DNA of 64,000 nt from Halopseudomonas pelagia. Lineage in GTDB: Bacteria; Pseudomonadota; Gammaproteobacteria; Pseudomonadales; Pseudomonadaceae. Below the pieces are notes generated by a model, which searched no databases, was not told the origin of the DNA, and was given only the letters and a program-made list of their open reading frames with translations. Made by a program: the position numbers and the translations under genes. Position 1 is the stretch's first letter. Every line of letters begins with the position of its first letter. The stretch covers positions 1,612,001-1,676,000 of the forward strand of contig NZ_CP033116.1 of the NCBI RefSeq assembly GCF_009497895.1, in the 5' to 3' direction. This document shows positions 36,603 through 48,810 of this stretch, piece after piece.

Positions 36603-37846
36603 GAGGTTTTCTCCTGATTCAGCTGCAGCTCAGGTTCAGCACTAGCATCATTCGCCGGCTCCAGATGCGGGCGTAGCAGCTTCATCATCGGCACATGGGC
36701 CGGCAACTGACCGGCCATGGACGGAAAGCGGCGGATAAAGTGAAAGCACATCACGGTCAGTGGGGCGCGCCACCAGGACCCGCGCATGGCGGTTTCCAGG
36801 GACACCTGCTGGCATTTTTCGGCGACCAGTTCCTTTAAGTGCTGGTGCAGCTGCTGGTTGAACGGAGGATGGCGGATGATCAGGTTGGCTTCCAGGTTCA
36901 GCGACAGGCTCAGGGGATCCAGGTTGCTCGAACCCACCGTGGCCCATTCCTGATCGACCAGCGCGACCTTGCCGTGCAGCGGCCGTTCGCGATATTCATA
37001 GATGCTCACACCGTCACGCAGCAGATAGTTATACAGCAGCTTGGCGCAGGCCCGGACCCAGGGCATATCGGGTTGGCCTTGAAGGATTAGCGTCACATCC
37101 ACGCCCCGTCGGGAAGCATTGCGTAATTCGCGCATCAGCCGGTACCCGGGGAAAAAGTAGGCATTGGCAATCACCAGCCGATAGTTGGCGCTGCGGATCG
37201 CCTGCAGATACTGGCGTTCGATATCGGTGGGGTGCAGATCATTGTCGCGAATCGCCACACGCATTCGCGCATCACCGGTAAAGCGTGGCAGGCCCTGCAT
37301 GGCGGGCAGGCTGCGGCGGGGGCGGCCACCTTCCCGGTTCTGCCGAAACAGATCCAGGCTGGCACGGTGAATATCCACCACAATAGGACCGGTAACGCGT
37401 ACCGCGTAGTCCTGTTTGGCCATTGGCCCGAAGTCGGCCAAGTGATCGGCACTGAAGTTGATACCGCCGACGAACGCCTCTTCGCCGTCAACGACGATGA
37501 TCTTGCGGTGCAGGCGCCGAAACATGTTGGTGCGGTAGCCGAGAATCTTCGGCTTTGGGTCAAACATGTGCAATTTAACCCCGACGCTGGTCATTGCCGC
37601 CACAAAGGGCGCACTCAGATCCGCGGTGCCATAGCCGTCAACCATCACCTGGACCTCGACACCGCGGCTGGCGACCTCGATCAGTATCTGCTGCAGCTCA
37701 TTGCCGACCTTGTCCTCAAAGATAATGAAGGTCTCCAACAACACCTGCTTTTGCGCAGCGCGGATGCGGGCAAAAACGGCGGGGAAGTAGGCTTCGCCGT
37801 TGATCAAGAGTTCGACATCGTTACCTTCACGCCAGATATAGCTCAT
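36599..37846 (-). CDS. clsB: Cardiolipin synthase B (phospholipase D family)
   Basis: Makes cardiolipin from phosphatidylglycerol, or with phosphatidylethanolamine as donor in E. coli ClsB. The 415 residues have two HKD motifs: [16 protein letters not shown] (about 112) and [20 protein letters not shown] (about 290). There are no N-terminal membrane helices, unlike ClsA, which fits ClsB. The order endonuclease/phosphatase-clsB-ybhN with 4-base overlaps matches the E. coli ybhP-ybhO-ybhN operon. Cardiolipin rises under osmotic stress and in stationary phase, in line with the neighbouring trehalose genes. Confidence 0.92.
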   Translation of the reverse strand: MSYIWREGNDVELLINGEAYFPAVFARIRAAQKQVLLETFIIFEDKVGNELQQILIEVASRGVEVQVMVDGYGTADLSAPFVAAMTSVGVKLHMFDPKPKILGYRTNMFRRLHRKIIVVDGEEAFVGGINFSADHLADFGPMAKQDYAVRVTGPIVVDIHRASLDLFRQNREGGRPRRSLPAMQGLPRFTGDARMRVAIRDNDLHPTDIERQYLQAIRSANYRLVIANAYFFPGYRLMRELRNASRRGVDVTLILQGQPDMPWVRACAKLLYNYLLRDGVSIYEYRERPLHGKVALVDQEWATVGSSNLDPLSLSLNLEANLIIRHPPFNQQLHQHLKELVAEKCQQVSLETAMRGSWWRAPLTVMCFHFIRRFPSMAGQLPAHVPMMKLLRPHLEPANDASAEPELQLNQEKTS

Positions 37847-38631
37847 AGATGGATCTCCACCACCAACGGGACATGGTCGGACAGGTGCGACCAGGGACGT
37901 TTTGACAGGACTTCAGGGTTATGGGTACTGGCGTTGCGCACGTAAATGCGGTCCAGCCGCAGTAACGGCCAGCGCGCCGGAAAACTTTTTGCCGGTGCCC
38001 CATGCGCTTTGACAAAGGCTTCTTCGAGGCCGCGCTCGGCGAGCTGCGTATCGGCTTGCTGGCGCCAATCATTGAAATCGCCCGCGACGATTACCGGCGC
38101 ATCGGGCGCCAGGCTGTCGAGCAGCCCGCCAAGCAGGTGCAACTGCTGGGTGCGATGGCTTTCGCGCAAGCCCAGATGCACGCAGATGGCATGCACTTCC
38201 TTATGGCCTGGCACATCCAGGATCGCGTGGAGCATCCCGCGTTCCTCGGTACCATCTATGCTCACATCCAGATTGTTGAACTCGAGAATCGGGAACTTGG
38301 ACAGCAACGCGTTGCCATGATGGCCTTCGGGATATACCGCGTTGCGGCCGTAGGCGAAATCCTGCCAGAGGCTATCGGCGAGAAACTCGTAGTGCGGTAC
38401 GTCCGGCCAGCCACGCACGTTCTTGCCATGGCGGTGGTGTGCGCCGAGTACTTCCTGAAGAAAGACAATGTCCGAACTGGTGGTTTGCACTGCTTCGCGC
38501 AGCTCCGGGAGAATAAAGCGCCGGTTCAACCAGGCAAAGCCCTTGTGCGTGTTGACGGTCATTATCCGCAGGCAGTGAACCTCGGGCGCCGTTTCGGTGG
38601 GGCGTTTGGGTAGCGGGTTGGGCATGTTCAT
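37843..38631 (-). CDS. Endonuclease/exonuclease/phosphatase-family protein (YbhP-like)
   Basis: 262-residue member of the EEP metallo-hydrolase fold. Metal and catalytic residues are visible in MTVNTHKGF (about 24), FLQEV (about 57), VHLG (about 151), VAGDFNDWR (about 182) and LSDHVPLV (about 250). Counterpart of E. coli YbhP; the substrate is unknown, though a phospholipid- or nucleic-acid-phosphodiesterase is likely and the fixed link to clsB favours lipids (inference). It overlaps both its neighbours by 4 bases. Confidence 0.87.
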   Translation of the reverse strand: MNMPNPLPKRPTETAPEVHCLRIMTVNTHKGFAWLNRRFILPELREAVQTTSSDIVFLQEVLGAHHRHGKNVRGWPDVPHYEFLADSLWQDFAYGRNAVYPEGHHGNALLSKFPILEFNNLDVSIDGTEERGMLHAILDVPGHKEVHAICVHLGLRESHRTQQLHLLGGLLDSLAPDAPVIVAGDFNDWRQQADTQLAERGLEEAFVKAHGAPAKSFPARWPLLRLDRIYVRNASTHNPEVLSKRPWSHLSDHVPLVVEIHL

Positions 38632-39542
38632 GCGAGCTTCTCCGTCATCTCGCCTGGAGTGACTTCGAGGGTGTCGGTCAGCGTGAGCTTTTCCAGTAGT
38701 CGCCGAGCGTCATAGGGGGCACGTACTTTGATATCGTTATCGAAGTAGCAGAACAGGTCTCGCGAGCTGCGTTTGGGTGGCTGCTTTTTTGATACCCGTT
38801 GGGCGTCACGCGGTTGTGCACCAGAGGTCCAGCTGCGTATGCGTTTTTCCCAATGAGTCAGGGCTTTTTCGCTGTAACCGCTGCTGTATAGCTGCTTGTC
38901 ACCGTGCAGGCGCAGGTAGAGGAAATCACTGGTGACGTCTTCCAGGAACGGCCATTTTCCAGCCGTGTCTGCGATCACCAGCGCTACCTTGTATTTGCGT
39001 AGCAATGCGATAAATTCGTCGCAGGCAAAACTGGAATGGCGGATCTCCACTGCGTGGCGCAGACGCGTTTTCGCCGGCAGCTTGGATATCGGCGGCGGTT
39101 CGCCGCGTGTGGCCTGGGCAGCGCAGCGGCGAGCAGCGCTGACCGTCTTAGGCAACAGGCTCAGAAAGTGGTCAAAGCGTTCTGTGTCGAATTTGAAACT
39201 GGGCGGGAATTGCCAGAGGGTCGCCCCGAGTTTGTCGCCTAATTCCAGCACCCCTGAAGCGTAAAAGTTGGCGATGGGTTCTTCAACATCGCGCAAGCGT
39301 TTTACATGGGTGATATAGCGTGGCGCCTTGACGCTGAAAACAAAATTATCCGGCGTGTCGGCGTACCAGCCGGCATAGCGCTCCGGTGTTTGCAGGGCGT
39401 AGAAGGAGCCGTTTATTTCAATCGAACTGACTGCCCGGGAGGCGTAAGCGAGCTCCTGACGCTGCTTTAAACCCTCCGGGTAGAAATCGCCACGCCACGG
39501 CGTGTAGCGCCAGCCGGAAATGCCGATATGGATATCACTCAC
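38628..39542 (-). CDS. DUF72 family protein
   Basis: DUF72 (YecE-like) TIM-barrel protein of unknown function. The 304 residues contain the family marks [19 protein letters not shown] at the start, [21 protein letters not shown] (about 40-60), LWQFPPSF (about 115), AVEIRHSSF and [18 protein letters not shown] (about 210-228), and [17 protein letters not shown] near the end. The usual family start is close to the GISGW motif, so the GTG at 39542 is chosen over a TTG at 39560. The stop overlaps the next gene as ATGA. An inverted repeat lies 16 bases upstream. Confidence 0.85.
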   Translation of the reverse strand: MSDIHIGISGWRYTPWRGDFYPEGLKQRQELAYASRAVSSIEINGSFYALQTPERYAGWYADTPDNFVFSVKAPRYITHVKRLRDVEEPIANFYASGVLELGDKLGATLWQFPPSFKFDTERFDHFLSLLPKTVSAARRCAAQATRGEPPPISKLPAKTRLRHAVEIRHSSFACDEFIALLRKYKVALVIADTAGKWPFLEDVTSDFLYLRLHGDKQLYSSGYSEKALTHWEKRIRSWTSGAQPRDAQRVSKKQPPKRSSRDLFCYFDNDIKVRAPYDARRLLEKLTLTDTLEVTPGEMTEKLA

Positions 39543-39557
39543 TAACCCACTACCCCC

Positions 39558-39575
39558 CAATAGCCAAGGCTATTG
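39558..39575. promoter_or_regulatory. Inverted repeat between glgX and the DUF72 gene
   Basis: CAATAGCC-AA-GGCTATTG is a perfect 8-base inverted repeat with a 2-base centre, 16 bases before the DUF72 start. It could be an operator for an internal promoter of the DUF72-clsB-ybhN part, or an RNA hairpin near the ribosome site. Confidence 0.4.
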
Positions 39576-39618
39576 CTCGCTTGCGTTATATTTTCCGACT
39601 AATTGAACCACGCTTAGT

Positions 39619-41784
39619 TCATGCAGCGTCGTCCCTGTGCAGTTCAAACAGCAGCAGCGACCTGTTGGTGACCATGAATTGGCTGGCCAGGTCATGTTGT
39701 TCTTCATGACTAAGCTCAGGGCGGTGGGTATCGAGCAAACAGATCCAATGCGTCCCCTGGGGGACTTCGGGCAGATGGAAATTCACCACATCGTCATGTG
39801 CGTTGAAGAGCATCAGCATGGTCGAATCATCCCCTTTGCGGCGCATGCCAGTGGGTCGCGCACGTCCATCCAGCAGCATGCCGAGGCATTTGGCGTTCGG
39901 GTCCTGCCACTGGTCTTCGTTCATCTCCGAACCGTCGGGCGACAGCCAAGTGACGTCCTTGACCTCCAGCTCCTCATCGTAGTCGCCGACCAGAAAGCGA
40001 CCGCGGCGCAGGATCGGATAAGCCTTGCGTAACTTGATCACCCGGCGGGTGAAGGCGAGCAAACTGCGGCCTTCATCGTCAATATCCCAATGGATCCAGC
40101 CGAGTTCGTTGTCCTGGCAGTAGACGTTGTTGTTGCCCTGTTGCGTGCGGCTGAACTCATCCCCGGCGAGCAGCATCGGCGTGCCCTGGGAGAGCAGCAA
40201 TGTCGCCATCAGGTTGCGCATCTGGCGGGCCCGCAGTTCGCGGATCTCCGGGTCGTCTGTAGGGCCTTCACAGCCATGATTATGCGAGTGGTTATTGTCG
40301 TTGCCGTCGTTGTTGTCTTCACCATTGGCTTCGTTATGTTTTTGGTCATAACTGACCACGTCCCGTAGCGTGAATCCGTCATGGGCGGTGATGAAATTGA
40401 TCGAGGCGAACGGCCTGCGCCCGCGCTCGTTGAAAAAGTCGCCTGATGCGGTGAGGCGGCTGGCCAGTTCGCCGAGCTGGTTTTCCTGGCCCATCCAGTA
40501 GGCACGAACCGTATCGCGAAAGCGGTCGTTCCATTCCATCCAGCCCGGTGGAAACCCGCCTACCTGATAGCCACCAGGGCCACAGTCCCAGGGTTCGGCA
40601 ATCAGTTTTACCTGGCTGAGAATCGGGTCCTGGCGGCAGGCGACAAGAAAACCGTGGCGTTCATCAAAGCCATGGGCATGCCGGGCCAAGATGGTCGCCA
40701 GGTCGAAGCGGAAGCCATCGACCTGCATCTCCGTGGCCCAGTAGCGCAGGGAATCCGTGACCATCTGCAGTACGCAGGGGTGGCCCATATCCAGCGTGTT
40801 ACCGGTGCCGGAATCGTTGATGTAGTAGCGTTTTTCCTCGGGCATCAGCCGGTAATAGGTGGCATTGTCGATTCCGCGCATGGACAGCGTCGGCCCTAGC
40901 TCATTGCCTTCGGCAGTATGGTTGTAAACCACATCCAGCAGCACCTCGAGGCCGGCCTCATGCATTTGCGCGACCATCTCCTTGAATTCGGCAACGCGAC
41001 CACTGGCTAGATAACGCGGATGGGGGGCAAAGAAACCGATGCTGTTGTAGCCCCAATAGTTGTTCAGGTCCTTGTCCAGCAGGTGCTGGTCATTGACGAA
41101 GGCGTGGATTGGCAGTAGCTCGACACTGGACACGCCGAGCGATTTGATGTGTTTGATGATCTCCGGGTTCTTCAGGCCAGCGAAGGTACCGCGGAAATGC
41201 TCCGGCACATCGGGGTGCAGCATGCTGGTGCCGCGCACGTGGGTTTCGTAGATGATGGTATTGTTCCAGGGCACCTGAACCTTGTGCTGCTCGCCCCAGG
41301 TAAAGGCCGGATCAATGACCTTGGCCTTGGGCACAAAAGGCGCACTGTCGCGCTCGTCGAAGCTCAGATCGGCATCCGGTGAACCGATTGTGTAACCGAA
41401 CAGACTTTCGTCCCAGCGCAGTTCACCCACCAGTTGCTTGGCATAGGGGTCTATCAGCAACTTGTTGTGGTTGAAACGGTGCCCGGCCTGGGGATCATAC
41501 GGGCCATAAACGCGGTACCCGTAGATCTGCCCAGGGTGTGCATCTGGCAGATAACCGTGCCATATCTCGTTGGTGTACTCCGGCAGTGCAATGCGTTCCA
41601 GCTCCACCTCGCCCTTATGATCAAACAGGCAAAGTTCGACGCGGGTGGCGTGCGCGGAAAACAGGGCGAAGTTGACACCCAGGCCATCCCAGGTGGCACC
41701 GAGGGGGAAGGGCAGGCCCTCCTTGACGCGTGAGCGTTGGGTTGCTTGGAACTGGGCACGCACGGACTGCCGGGGCTTTGTCAT
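39619..41784 (-). CDS. glgX: Glycogen debranching enzyme GlgX
   Basis: Isoamylase-type GH13 enzyme hydrolysing alpha-1,6 branches of glycogen, giving linear maltodextrins that TreY can use. The 721 residues have an N-terminal CBM48 domain (about 20-130, GATWDGLGVNFALFSAHATRV), a barrel with VVYNHTAEG (about 287), the nucleophile in DGFRFDLATIL (about 357), the acid/base in LIAEPWDCGPGGYQ (about 395) and ITAHDGFTLRDVVSY (about 465). A His/Asn/Asp-rich loop (about 478-500) is an unusual insert. It lies 15 bases after DUF2934. Confidence 0.95.
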   Translation of the reverse strand: MTKPRQSVRAQFQATQRSRVKEGLPFPLGATWDGLGVNFALFSAHATRVELCLFDHKGEVELERIALPEYTNEIWHGYLPDAHPGQIYGYRVYGPYDPQAGHRFNHNKLLIDPYAKQLVGELRWDESLFGYTIGSPDADLSFDERDSAPFVPKAKVIDPAFTWGEQHKVQVPWNNTIIYETHVRGTSMLHPDVPEHFRGTFAGLKNPEIIKHIKSLGVSSVELLPIHAFVNDQHLLDKDLNNYWGYNSIGFFAPHPRYLASGRVAEFKEMVAQMHEAGLEVLLDVVYNHTAEGNELGPTLSMRGIDNATYYRLMPEEKRYYINDSGTGNTLDMGHPCVLQMVTDSLRYWATEMQVDGFRFDLATILARHAHGFDERHGFLVACRQDPILSQVKLIAEPWDCGPGGYQVGGFPPGWMEWNDRFRDTVRAYWMGQENQLGELASRLTASGDFFNERGRRPFASINFITAHDGFTLRDVVSYDQKHNEANGEDNNDGNDNNHSHNHGCEGPTDDPEIRELRARQMRNLMATLLLSQGTPMLLAGDEFSRTQQGNNNVYCQDNELGWIHWDIDDEGRSLLAFTRRVIKLRKAYPILRRGRFLVGDYDEELEVKDVTWLSPDGSEMNEDQWQDPNAKCLGMLLDGRARPTGMRRKGDDSTMLMLFNAHDDVVNFHLPEVPQGTHWICLLDTHRPELSHEEQHDLASQFMVTNRSLLLFELHRDDAA

Positions 41785-41799
41785 TTAGGTATCTCGCAA

Positions 41800-42114
41800 T
41801 TATTGATCAGTGGGCTTCCGGGGCTTACTGGTATTGGCTGCTTTCTCGGCAGTGGCTGTCGGTTTTTTCGCAGATGCTTTGCGAGCGCCCGGGGTACCCA
41901 GCAGCGCTGGTTTTTCTGCCTGAGTTTCAGCGAGCGTAGGGGGCTTGCGGGTGCGCTTTGCCTTGCCGGGTGGCGCCGCGGTCTCACCGTGGCTTTCACT
42001 TTCCACCAGTTCGCGCGCCAGAGCCCAGTGTTCCTCGGTTTTACCTTCTGGGCGACCCTCGTTTTCCCAAAGCTGATAAGCGAGTTCACGCACGCGTTGT
42101 TCATTATTGCTCAT
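41800..42114 (-). CDS. DUF2934 protein with basic Ala/Lys/Pro tail
   Basis: 104-residue protein. The first 45 residues are a DUF2934 domain (RVRELAYQLWENEGRPEGKTEEHWALARELVE pattern: aromatic and charged helix pair), a short motif of unknown function often found with trehalose and glycogen genes. The rest is a histone-like tail rich in Lys, Ala, Pro and Thr. The ATG at 42114 has AGGAG seven bases upstream; the open frame before it overlaps treY. Position between treY and glgX suggests an adaptor or regulator of alpha-glucan enzymes, perhaps binding nucleic acid or polyanions through the tail (inference). Confidence 0.82.
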   Translation of the reverse strand: MSNNEQRVRELAYQLWENEGRPEGKTEEHWALARELVESESHGETAAPPGKAKRTRKPPTLAETQAEKPALLGTPGARKASAKKPTATAEKAANTSKPRKPTDQ

Positions 42115-42137
42115 GGGTTGACTCCTTTTGATGATGA

Positions 42138-44915
42138 TCAAGAACTGATGAGTAGGGCGACAGGAAAAGGCGCCAGCAAAGTACCCACGGTCAATGTTTC
42201 TTGCCCTGAGTGCTGCTGAGTTGGACCTAGCACGCTGGTCCAAGTGCGATCTTTCAGATGACCGGGCATCTGAATGCGGGTATCGCCCCAGCGCTCCACA
42301 GCAACCTGCGGAAAAGCCTGGCGTGCGACCAAATCAGAGGCCAGACGCGGCACCAGGACCAGCAACAGGCGGCCCTGATATTCACGCAAAAAGGCCAGAG
42401 CCTGGTGCTTTTGCGACCCCTCCATTTCCAACGGCAGATAACTGCCAGAGCTGAATAGCTGTGGATCTGCTTTACGCTGCTGCAAGGTACGCGCGATCAG
42501 ATATTGCTTGATCCGACCGTCGCGCCAATGCATCAACAGCTCTCGCTCGGACACAGGCTCGGCTAGAGCAGCTATTCGCGCCGGGTAATCCACAGGCCGG
42601 CGGTTATCCGGATCCACCAGGCTGAAATCCCAGAACTCGGTGCCTTGGTAAAAATCTGGCACGCCGGGGCAACAGAGTTTCAGCAGGCACTGGGCAAGAC
42701 CATTGAGTGCGCCAGCCGGAGCAAGCTCATCAGCGGCCTTTGCAAGGCTGGTGCGCAGTGGGGTGGCCTCCGGTTGTTCGAACAGGGCTTTTAGATACTG
42801 CTGGCAAGCCTCCTCATAGGTGCGATTCGGGGCGGTCCAGCCACTGTGCAGCTTGGCTTCGCGTAGCGCCTTCTCCTGCCAGCCCTGGAGCCGTTGGGCG
42901 TAGTCCTGGCGCTGGGCGCTGTCTTCGATGTCCAGATCAAGTGGCCAGCTTGCGAGTATCGACTGGAACAGCATCAGCTCATCCGCAGGGGAGGGTGCCT
43001 GTTCCTCGGCCATCTGGCTGCGCAGAGGCGCGGCCAGGTTGCGCCACTGGCGGGTTTTTTCCGTGTACCAGGCGCTGCGCTCACTGACCACCGGCAGCCG
43101 CGCACGGGTATCTTCTCCGCGCTTGTGATCATGGGTGGCGGTGGCCAACAGGCTGTTTGGGCAGGCCAGGGCGCGCGCCACATTGAAGGCGTGGAAGGCC
43201 TCGATCGAGGAGGCAAAGTGTTGTGGATCAAAGCCTACGTCGTTACGCGACAACAATGCGCCGTAACGATAGAAAGCGGTATCTTCCACCGCTTTGGCGG
43301 CAGCCGGCGCGGTGAGCTGGTGAAAGCGAGTCAGTGTGCGTTGGCGTAATGAACGGTAGGGTCCGGGAGGCAATTGTGCCAATGGTTCGGCACCCAGCCA
43401 GGCGTTGAGCTGTTCCAGCAGCGCCGAATCGGCTTCCGGCAAGCTGTTCTTGGCGCCCTGCAGCGCTTGCTGGAACACCGCCTCATCTGCCTGACTGCGC
43501 CCCGCGGCGGCGGCATAGGTGCGGTAAACCGGAAAGTGCGCGACCAGCTCGAGCAGACCGCGGCGGATGGCATTCAAGGTGATGTCGCGCGTGGCAAGGT
43601 CCGCGCGGGCAATCTGCAAAAGATTGTCGGATACACTATCGAAATCACTTGCCAGAGAATGAGTCAGCACCAGTCTGCGCGCCTGCTCCACCTCGCGCAT
43701 AAAGTTTGCCGGGCGGCCGGTCAGCCTGTGCCAGTGAGCCTGCAAGGGGTGACCACCCATGGGGTCATGCTGCAGCAGCGAGACCTGGTTCATGAACTCA
43801 TAGCCAGTCGTGCCATCGGCGCCCCATTGCGGCTCCAGCACTTCACCTGCGCCGAGTATTTTCTCCACGTGAATCGGAAAGGGGAGGGCGTCAGGAGCGC
43901 ATATTTGTTCGACGCGACGGCGCAGCCTGCGGCAGTAGGCCCGCGGATTGGCCAGGCCGTCGATATGATCGATGCGCAGACCGTCAACTTTGCCATCGCT
44001 GATTAGCTGGAACACCTTCGCATGGCTGGCTTCGAACACGTCACCACGCTCGGCGCGCAGGCTGATCAATTCGTTGATATCGAAAAACCGCCGCCAATTG
44101 ATCTCGTCGTTGGCCGTGCGCCAGTTGGCCAGCCGATAGTGTTGGCGCTCAAGCAGCTGATGGAGTCGATCATGCCGCTCTCCGGCTTCTTGCGGGTCGG
44201 GGTTGAAATGCGCCAGCGCGTAGTGAATCAGATCGTCGGTAGGGCCTTCCTGGCATAGCGCGACCAGTTCCTGACAGAGCGCTGATGCCTGGCTGAGTGG
44301 GTCAGCGGCATCCTCGAGCGCGTCGAAACGGATCCCCAGGTCGTTCAATCGGGCATCCTGGGTATGCTGCAGAATGCTGCCGTAGCTGGGGGGCGTGAGC
44401 GGCACACGGTGGTCGAAATAGTGCAGGCAAAATTGTCCAGCTTTTTGGTCCAGCACTACTTTCAACTCGCCTGCGCTCAGCTCTGCAGCGTAGTCGGTGG
44501 CCAGGATAGGCAGCAGCACGCGGCCCTTGAGCAACGGATTGGGGCTGTCCCATTGAATATCGAAGAACTCCGCGTAGGGGCTAGCCCGGCCCCATTCCAA
44601 CACGCTCCGCCACCAGGGATTGAGGTGAGTGACCGCCATATGGTTGGGCACGATATCCAGTATCAGGCCCATGTTCCGTGCACGGAGTCCGCTGACGAGG
44701 CGATCAAAAGCGGGCTCCCCACCCAGCTCTGGATCGATCCGGGTGGGGTCTATCACGTCATAACCGTGGGTCGAACCGGGCTTTGCGGTCAGCAGCGGTG
44801 AGGCATAAACATGGCTGATGCCCAGATCAGCAAAGTAGTCGAGCAGCAGCAGCGCATCATCCAGCGTGAACTCCGGATGAAACTGCAGCCGTACCGTGGC
44901 TCTTAATGGGGTCAT
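42138..44915 (-). CDS. treY: Maltooligosyl trehalose synthase TreY
   Basis: Converts the reducing-end alpha-1,4 bond of maltodextrin into a trehalose-type alpha-1,1 bond. The 925 residues begin with TVRLQFHPEFTLDDALLLLDYFADLG and contain GH13 motifs ILDIVPNHMAV (about 83), DGLRIDHIDGLANP (about 305) and FPIHVEKILGAGE (about 350), plus the late TheTreY segments ATHDHKRGEDTRARL (about 593) and GVPDFYQGTEFWDFSLVDPDNRRPVDY (about 750). TreZ then releases trehalose. It overlaps malQ by 4 bases. Confidence 0.96.
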   Translation of the reverse strand: MTPLRATVRLQFHPEFTLDDALLLLDYFADLGISHVYASPLLTAKPGSTHGYDVIDPTRIDPELGGEPAFDRLVSGLRARNMGLILDIVPNHMAVTHLNPWWRSVLEWGRASPYAEFFDIQWDSPNPLLKGRVLLPILATDYAAELSAGELKVVLDQKAGQFCLHYFDHRVPLTPPSYGSILQHTQDARLNDLGIRFDALEDAADPLSQASALCQELVALCQEGPTDDLIHYALAHFNPDPQEAGERHDRLHQLLERQHYRLANWRTANDEINWRRFFDINELISLRAERGDVFEASHAKVFQLISDGKVDGLRIDHIDGLANPRAYCRRLRRRVEQICAPDALPFPIHVEKILGAGEVLEPQWGADGTTGYEFMNQVSLLQHDPMGGHPLQAHWHRLTGRPANFMREVEQARRLVLTHSLASDFDSVSDNLLQIARADLATRDITLNAIRRGLLELVAHFPVYRTYAAAAGRSQADEAVFQQALQGAKNSLPEADSALLEQLNAWLGAEPLAQLPPGPYRSLRQRTLTRFHQLTAPAAAKAVEDTAFYRYGALLSRNDVGFDPQHFASSIEAFHAFNVARALACPNSLLATATHDHKRGEDTRARLPVVSERSAWYTEKTRQWRNLAAPLRSQMAEEQAPSPADELMLFQSILASWPLDLDIEDSAQRQDYAQRLQGWQEKALREAKLHSGWTAPNRTYEEACQQYLKALFEQPEATPLRTSLAKAADELAPAGALNGLAQCLLKLCCPGVPDFYQGTEFWDFSLVDPDNRRPVDYPARIAALAEPVSERELLMHWRDGRIKQYLIARTLQQRKADPQLFSSGSYLPLEMEGSQKHQALAFLREYQGRLLLVLVPRLASDLVARQAFPQVAVERWGDTRIQMPGHLKDRTWTSVLGPTQQHSGQETLTVGTLLAPFPVALLISS

Positions 44916-47031
44916 GGCTTTGCTTTCTCTACTGTGTCTGCCGGTGTTGATTGCGGGCTTTGTGGCGGCGCGGCCTCGACTGCGAGCCTGACGTTGTTAA
45001 GCCGGGCCAGTCGTTCGGCCGTGCGCGCATCGTCAAGCATTTGCTCTACTGGCTGGGACCAGCGTCGGCGCCAGTTCGGATGTTCATCGCCGGGCCCTGG
45101 CAGGTTGGGTTGTTCTGCGCTGGCCAGAGCGTCCTCAAGAGGCAACAGCACCAGTGGTGCCGGCGTTCTGCCGATAAAGCCAATGGCGGCGGTGAGTTGT
45201 TGCTCGGGGTTCGTCGTCGGTTGGAGTAGTTCGCCTGCATCCAGCAACGCCTGATGCAAAGCGCTCTTGTCGATTTCGCGCTGCTCGCGATCCTGTTGGC
45301 TTTGCTCCGAATCACGTTGGCCAATCTGTTCTCGCCACTCAATGTCGCGGCCGTTGAACCAGCCCATCAAGCTCGGCAGATCATGGGTGGTGGTGGTGGC
45401 CAGCGCCGCATTCGACCATCTTTCCGGGGCGACGAAGTGGCCACCCTCATGTTCGAACTGCAACACGCGCATGCCGAGCAAATGCTTGTCCGTCAGGCTG
45501 GCGCGTAGTTCAGGGGCCACCGTGCCCAGATCCTCACCAATGACCAATGCATGATGGCGCCAGGATTCCAGAGCGACCAGGTGCAGAAGGTCGTTCAATG
45601 GATAGTTGAGGTAGGCCCCGGCAGAGGAGGGTGCCCCTCGGGGAATCACCCACAGACGCTGTAAGCCCATGACATGGTCAATGCGGATACCGCCCGCGTG
45701 GGCCAGGTTGGCTCGCAGCATATCGATAAAGGCGCTGTAACCCTGGCGTCTTAAGCCATCGGGTGAGAACGCTGAGACGCCCCAGTCCTGGCCCTGCTGG
45801 TTGAGGATATCCGGTGGTGCACCCACGCTGACGTCTGCCAGCAACTGGGTTTGTCGGGCCCAGGCAAGACTGCCTGTGCCATCGGCGCCCACTGCCAGAT
45901 CGGCGATCACGCCGATATGCATGCCACTGCTACGGGCGACTGACTGTACCCGTTCCAGGCTACAGACGGTCAACCATTGGCAGAACGCGTGGAAATCAAC
46001 CTCGTGTCTATGCTCCCGGGCGAAATTGTCTACGGCCGCGCCATTCGGGTCGCGATAAGGCTCGGGCCATTGACGCCAATCACCGGCTTGTCCGCTTGCG
46101 AGCATATGCGCATGCAACGCTTCGAACCGGCAGTGCTGTTCCAGCGTGTCGCCAATACGCTTACAGAAATGGCTGAAATCCTTCGTCAGTGGGTTACTGG
46201 CTTTGCAGAACTCTTGGTACAGGTGTCGCCATAGCTGTCCGCGCACTTTGGCCACACCAACCCAGTCAATCAGGGGTAGCTGTTCAAGCCGATTCCATTC
46301 TTGCCGCAGGCCGGTGTCCTCAAGCGCCTGCTGCACCAGGGCGTCACCCAATACTCGGGCGGGCGCGGCATACAACGGATTCAGCAACAGTCGGCTTGAG
46401 GGTGAATAGGGGCTGTATTGTTCCGGGCGGGCACTGAACATGGCGTGGATCGGGCTGATGGCTATCGCATCCGCACCTTTACTTGCGGCCTGCCTGACCA
46501 GCGTCTCCAGCGCCAGAGTATCGCCCAGGCCGCCATCACCTGGGCGGCGGAGCGAATATAGCTGAGCAGACAACCCCCAGATGTGACTGCGCTGCCCCTC
46601 GGTGAGCTGGCTGACGCTCTGGCAGCTAGGCGGCGCCGTGGCCAGGGTCAGCTTGGTCTCTGCGATCAGGAGTTGGTGATAGCCGCAGCTAGCGATCGGT
46701 GGCAAACGACCTTGTTCATCCAGTCGGCCGCTAAGAGTGCCGCCCTGTTCCAGCTGTATTCTAAATGCGCTGCCCGCCGGGAACCGCTCGTGCAATGAAC
46801 AGGGGCGATCGACCAGCGCCATGACCAGAGGGCCTTCTTTGGCCAGACGCAGCCGTTCGCGCTGTTCGGCCAGGCTAGAACGAATCTGCTTCTCGTTCTG
46901 CGCGGGAAGGCCCAGGGCGCCAAGGACCCCCTGCAATGCCTCAGGCGTCAGTTGTTGTGGTTGGCCGAAGGCGTCATCCCAGCGCAGCGTGATGCCGACG
47001 GTTTCGGCCAGTTCTATGAGCGATGTATCGT

Positions 47032-47035
<4 letters not shown>
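44912..47035 (-). CDS. malQ: 4-alpha-glucanotransferase MalQ
   Basis: GH77 amylomaltase that disproportionates maltodextrins, adjusting chain length for TreY and GlgX products. The 707 residues have an N-terminal extension (about 1-150) typical of the long bacterial MalQ type, then the catalytic barrel with SPIHAMFSARPEQYSPYSPSSRL (about 195-220), GVIADLAVGADG (about 375), RIDHVMGLQRLWVIPRG (about 445-460, nucleophile Asp), VIGEDLGTV (about 495, Glu) and TTHDLPSLMGWFNGRDI (about 550). It lies between treY and treZ with 4-base overlaps. Confidence 0.95.
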
Positions 47036-48806
<1,771 letters not shown>

Positions 48807-48810
<4 letters not shown>

